NCBI GenBank assembly: GCA_022866645.1
Contig: JALHUQ010000001.1
Coordinates: forward strand, 1-17,784
DNA from: Woeseiaceae bacterium
GTDB taxonomy: Bacteria; Pseudomonadota; Gammaproteobacteria; Steroidobacterales; Woeseiaceae
Length of the DNA stretch: 17,784 nt
Direction of reading: 5' to 3'
Part shown: in pieces, positions 14,688 to 17,784 of the stretch
Layout of the letters: each line of letters begins with the position of its first letter
How positions within the stretch are numbered: position 1 is the stretch's first letter
The notes under the pieces: model-generated
Databases searched by the model: none
What the model was told of the DNA's origin: nothing
What the model saw: only the letters and a program-made list of their open reading frames with translations
Made by a program: the position numbers and the translations under genes

Positions 14688-15877
14688 CGATACGCAGCGC
14701 AATCTGGCCGTTCCCGGCACGCATCAAAACCGAATTGCAGATTGATCCTGTGTTGCTCGGCATCGTGCTGGCGCTGTTGATGGGCGGCTTCGTGATCCTT
14801 GCGTCGGCGTCAATCTCCATCTCGGACAACGCGACGAGCAATCCGTTCTTCTATGTGCAGCGGCAGTTGCTTGCTGCAGCCATCGGCGCCGTGGCAGGTG
14901 TCGTGTGCCTGTATATACCAATGCAGGTATGGCGGAGCCTGAGCCCACTGGTTCTATTTGTCGGCTTCTTGTTACTTGCGGTCGTGCTCGTTCCCGGCGT
15001 TGGTTATGAGGTGAATGGCAGTACGCGCTGGGTACGCATAGGTATCATGAATCTGCAGGTTTCGGAACCGGCGCGGCTCTGCTTCCTGATATATCTGGCC
15101 GGCTACCTCGTGCGGCGAAACAAGGCGTTGCGCGACGAGTTCGTGGGTTTTCTGCGGCCGATGATCGTTCTTAGCCTTGCTGCTGTGATGTTGCTCCTCG
15201 AACCTGACTTCGGTGCGGCGGTTGTGTTGTTAACAACGGCACTGGTCATGATGTTCGTTGCCGGCGCACGGATTCGCGATTTCCTGGTGTTCTTTTCTCT
15301 GGCTGTAATGGCCATGGTGGCGCTCGCGATTGCATCACCGTATCGAATGCAGCGTGTAACAGGATTTCTGGATCCCTGGGCCGATCCCTTTAACTCCGGA
15401 TTCCAGCTAACCCAGTCGCTCATCGCCATTGGTCGAGGCGAGTGGTTTGGCGTCGGTCTTGGCGACAGCGTGCAGAAGCTTTTTTACCTGCCGGAGGCGC
15501 ACACGGACTTCGTCTTCGCCGTCTATGCCGAAGAATTCGGCTTGCTCGGCTCTCTGCTGTTGATTGCCTTGTTCCTGGCCTTGCTTTGGCGAATTTTTAA
15601 ACTGGCCATGCGGGCGGCGGACGCTGAACGATTCTTCGAGGCCTACATCGCAATGGGCCTCGGCACCTGGCTCGGCATCCAGGCATTTATCAATATCGGC
15701 GTCAACATGGGCCTGCTGCCGACGAAAGGGCTGACACTGCCGCTCATCAGCTACGGCCGCAGCAGCTTGATTATTACGATGATCTGCATTTCCTTGCTGC
15801 TGCGAATTCATCACGAACTGGCCGTCGATGCGAAGCCTGTCAATCGCAAACGTCGCGTGCGGAGCAGCCGCTCATGA
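14684..15877 (+). CDS. ftsW: Septal peptidoglycan glycosyltransferase FtsW
   Basis: FtsW is a SEDS-family polytopic membrane protein that polymerises lipid II at the septum together with FtsI. The 397-residue protein has about ten membrane segments starting near residue 23. SEDS motifs are NGSTRWVRIG (111-120), LLEPDFGAAVV (171-181), GFQLTQSLIAIGRGEWFGVGLGDSVQKL and LPEAHTDFVFAVYAEEFG (269-286), where Asp275 is the expected catalytic aspartate. The C-terminal loop reads GLLPTKGLTLPLISYGRSSL (343-362): where most relatives have SYGGSS, residue 359 is Arg. The C-terminus is basic (NRKRRVRSSRS) and cytoplasmic. It overlaps murD and murG by ATGA. FtsW rather than RodA is supported by the position between murD and murG. 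Confidence 0.96.
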   Translation: MTIRSAIWPFPARIKTELQIDPVLLGIVLALLMGGFVILASASISISDNATSNPFFYVQRQLLAAAIGAVAGVVCLYIPMQVWRSLSPLVLFVGFLLLAVVLVPGVGYEVNGSTRWVRIGIMNLQVSEPARLCFLIYLAGYLVRRNKALRDEFVGFLRPMIVLSLAAVMLLLEPDFGAAVVLLTTALVMMFVAGARIRDFLVFFSLAVMAMVALAIASPYRMQRVTGFLDPWADPFNSGFQLTQSLIAIGRGEWFGVGLGDSVQKLFYLPEAHTDFVFAVYAEEFGLLGSLLLIALFLALLWRIFKLAMRAADAERFFEAYIAMGLGTWLGIQAFINIGVNMGLLPTKGLTLPLISYGRSSLIITMICISLLLRIHHELAVDAKPVNRKRRVRSSRS

Positions 15878-16962
15878 GTTCACGGCCGATACTCGTAATG
15901 GCAGGCGGAACCGGCGGGCACGTGTATCCGGCGCTCGCCGTCGCGCGGGCCCTGCAGGCGAGCTCATGTGAGGTTGTCTGGCTGGGAACGCGTCGTGGTC
16001 TCGAGTCACGCGTCGTTATAGAAGCCGGAATTGATATGGAGTGGATCAGCGTGAAGGGCCTGCGCAGAAAAGGCCTGCTTGCACTGATCATCGCTCCTTT
16101 GTCTTTGGGCTGGGCGTTTATTCAATCGCTGGCCGTAATTATTCGTCGTCGTCCCGCTGCCGTTCTGGGCATGGGCGGATTTGTGAGTGGGCCGGGTGGC
16201 GTTGCTGCCTGGTTGACTCGCCGTCCGCTGCTGATCCACGAACAAAATGCCGCAGCAGGGCTTACCAATCGTCTTCTGGCGCGTCTTGCCCGGGTTGTGC
16301 TGCAAGCCTTCCCGGGCAGTTTTAATTCCAGTGTCGTCGCGGAAACCGTGGGCAATCCGGTTCGCGAAGACATCGCCGCAATTCCCGCTCCGGTTGATCG
16401 CTACACGGAGCGGCAAGGACCATTGCGCTTGCTCGTGCTCGGCGGCAGTCAGGGTGCGCTGGCATTGAATCTCACGGTACCCGCTGCGCTGGCGTTGCTC
16501 GACGAGGATATTCGGCCCGTCGTCCGGCATCAGTGCGGTGAACGAACGCTGCAGTCGGCGCAGAAGGCCTACGCTGAAAACAGCGTCGACGTGGAATTGT
16601 CGGCGTTTATTGAGGATATGGCCGAAGTGTACGCCTGGGCTGATCTGGTCGTCTGCAGAGCCGGCGCTCTGACGGTAGCGGAACTCTGCGCGGCCGGCTT
16701 GCCGGCTTTGTTTGTGCCGTACCCAGCTGCCGTTGATGATCACCAAACCGCGAATGCTGGCGCTATGGTCGAGGCGGGCGCCGCTGCAATTATTCAGGAA
16801 ACCAGGCTGACGCCCCAACTGTTGGCGGATACGTTGCGCGATTGGCTGCAGTCCCGTGCAGCCTTGCTGCTGCGCGCTGAAAAAGCGCGCACGCTCGCTA
16901 AACCTGAAGCATTGCATCGCATTGCCGAGCTTTGCCTGGAACACGCAGGAGTCGCCGCATGA
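15874..16962 (+). CDS. murG: Undecaprenyl-diphospho-muramoylpentapeptide beta-N-acetylglucosaminyltransferase MurG
   Basis: MurG adds GlcNAc from UDP-GlcNAc to lipid I, producing lipid II on the inner face of the membrane. The 362-residue protein is a GT28/GT-B enzyme. Motifs are AGGTGGHVYPALAVA (residues 10-24) in the acceptor domain, GMGGFVSGPGG (99-109), HEQNAAAGLTNR (122-133), the second glycine loop LGGSQGA (189-195), and the UDP-GlcNAc site CRAGALTVAELCAAGLPALFVP split across 261-282 with DDHQTANA at 288-295. Length matches E. coli MurG (355). Its ATG overlaps the ftsW stop, and its stop overlaps the murC start. All expected catalytic-region glycines are present. Confidence 0.97.
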   Translation: MSSRPILVMAGGTGGHVYPALAVARALQASSCEVVWLGTRRGLESRVVIEAGIDMEWISVKGLRRKGLLALIIAPLSLGWAFIQSLAVIIRRRPAAVLGMGGFVSGPGGVAAWLTRRPLLIHEQNAAAGLTNRLLARLARVVLQAFPGSFNSSVVAETVGNPVREDIAAIPAPVDRYTERQGPLRLLVLGGSQGALALNLTVPAALALLDEDIRPVVRHQCGERTLQSAQKAYAENSVDVELSAFIEDMAEVYAWADLVVCRAGALTVAELCAAGLPALFVPYPAAVDDHQTANAGAMVEAGAAAIIQETRLTPQLLADTLRDWLQSRAALLLRAEKARTLAKPEALHRIAELCLEHAGVAA

Positions 16963-17784
16963 TCAAGAAGATGCGCCGAATTCATTGTGTCCATTTTGTT
17001 GGTATCGGCGGTTCCGGTATGTCCGGCATAGCCGAGGTGATGTTGAGTCTTGGCTATGCTGTTCAGGGCTCCGACTTGAAAGCCAATAAACAGACGAGGC
17101 GCCTTGAAGAGCAGGGCGCGACCGTATTCATCGGCCACGCTTCTGACAACATCCGCGACGCTGATGCCGTAGTGGTCTCGAGCGCGGTCGATGAAACCAA
17201 TCCTGAGGTGGCGGCCGCAAAAGAGCAATTGATGCCGGTCGTGAGCCGTGCCGAAATGCTGGCCGAACTCATGCGTTTCCGCTACTCGGTCGCCGTGGCC
17301 GGTACACACGGCAAGACCACGACAACCAGCCTGATCGCGAGTCTGCTGGCCGAGGGTGGGCTGGATCCGACTTTCGTTATCGGCGGTCGCCTGAAAAGCG
17401 CCGATGCCAACGCGCGCCTGGGCCAGGGCGACTACCTGGTCGCGGAAGCTGACGAAAGCGACGCATCGTTCGTGCACCTGAAGCCGATGCTCGCCGTCGT
17501 GACGAATATCGATGCCGATCACATGTCGACCTATGACGGCGACATAGAGAAGCTCAAGAACGGCTTTATTGAATTCCTGCACAACTTGCCGTTTTACGGC
17601 CTGGCGGTGGTCTGCACCGATGACCCCGGCGTCAATGATGTGCTTGCCAATATCGGGCGTGCCATTACCAGCTATGGCGTTAATGACGACGCTGACGTGC
17701 GCGCCATCAATATCGTGTTTAAGGCCGGGACGACCGAGTTCGACGTTGTTCGAAAAAACAACAACGAGCCCTTACATGTGAGCC
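16959..17784 (+). CDS. murC: UDP-N-acetylmuramate:L-alanine ligase MurC (3' end outside window)
   Basis: MurC starts the peptide stem by adding L-alanine to UDP-MurNAc with ATP. From ATG 16959, which overlaps the murG stop as ATGA and has AGGAG at 16947-16951 seven bases before it, the frame stays open to the window edge (275 residues of an expected 460-490). A second ATG at residue 5 is possible but has no better signal. The N-terminal Rossmann domain begins HFVGIGGSGMSGIAEVM (residues 12-28), followed by QGSDLKANKQTRRLEEQGA, VVSSAVDETNPEV and the ATP loop VAGTHGKTTTTS (113-124). Later come VAEADESDASFVHLKP and NIDADHMSTYDGD, where most relatives have HMDTY, and FIEFLHNLPFYGLAVVCTDDP. The central and C-terminal remainder is not visible. 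Confidence 0.96.
   Translation, partial: MIKKMRRIHCVHFVGIGGSGMSGIAEVMLSLGYAVQGSDLKANKQTRRLEEQGATVFIGHASDNIRDADAVVVSSAVDETNPEVAAAKEQLMPVVSRAEMLAELMRFRYSVAVAGTHGKTTTTSLIASLLAEGGLDPTFVIGGRLKSADANARLGQGDYLVAEADESDASFVHLKPMLAVVTNIDADHMSTYDGDIEKLKNGFIEFLHNLPFYGLAVVCTDDPGVNDVLANIGRAITSYGVNDDADVRAINIVFKAGTTEFDVVRKNNNEPLHVS

Noticed and set aside
16006..16944. 312-codon open frame antisense to murG
   Set aside because: It lies wholly opposite a well-supported gene, has no recognisable motif, and its composition is that of a mirror frame of GC-biased coding sequence.
1..17784. Search for CRISPR arrays, insertion sequences, tRNA genes, attachment sites or a defence-type system
   Set aside because: No spaced repeat arrays, transposase-like proteins, terminal inverted repeats or tRNA-like folds were recognised; the window is core chromosome.

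Overview
This window comes from a gammaproteobacterial chromosome and holds the first part of the division and cell wall (dcw) cluster, with the genes that usually precede it. The gene order sspA-sspB / gmhA(diaA)-yraN-lpoA / rsmI-rnpB / mraZ-rsmH-ftsL-ftsI-murE-murF-mraY-murD-ftsW-murG-murC closely matches, from memory, the Pseudomonas layout. LpoA, SspB and a type A RNase P RNA also point to Gammaproteobacteria. I cannot assign a genus.

Layout. Bases 1-692 (+) carry the end of sspA and all of sspB (stringent starvation protein and ClpXP adaptor). Bases 729-3692 (-) are a convergent three-gene unit transcribed lpoA, yraN, gmhA/diaA: an outer-membrane lipoprotein activator of PBP1A, a nuclease-fold protein of unknown role and a SIS-domain isomerase. 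The BON-domain gene (yraP/dolP) that normally follows is not here. The 75-base divergent region at 3693-3767 carries a perfect TATAAT for lpoA inside three GTCATT repeats spaced exactly 15 bases apart. Bases 3768-4598 (+) are rsmI. Bases 4626-5209 are a decayed class II glutamine amidotransferase. Bases 5222-5619 are rnpB, the RNase P RNA, with compact P3 and P12 and an enlarged P15-P17 region. Bases 5620-5995 are the mra control region: a strong sigma70-type promoter (TTGACC, 17-base gap, TATAGT) followed by three TGG repeats at exact 10-base spacing, the expected MraZ operator.

From 5996 to the right edge there is one tightly packed (+) operon. MraZ regulates it and RsmH methylates 16S rRNA. 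FtsL, FtsI and FtsW are divisome proteins (scaffold, septal transpeptidase, septal glycosyltransferase). MurC, MurD, MurE and MurF build UDP-MurNAc-pentapeptide (the MurE DNPR motif indicates meso-diaminopimelate), MraY makes lipid I and MurG makes lipid II. Seven successive or near-successive junctions are ATGA overlaps, so translation is probably coupled. murC runs off the right edge.

I see no unprecedented system; this is mostly a conserved core region. The points worth a second look are the lpoA/rsmI repeats, the MraZ operator, the amidotransferase remnant, the rnpB architecture, and several residue-level departures (GmhA/DiaA, FtsW, MurC, SspB). Family comparisons rest on remembered reference sequences, not on searches.
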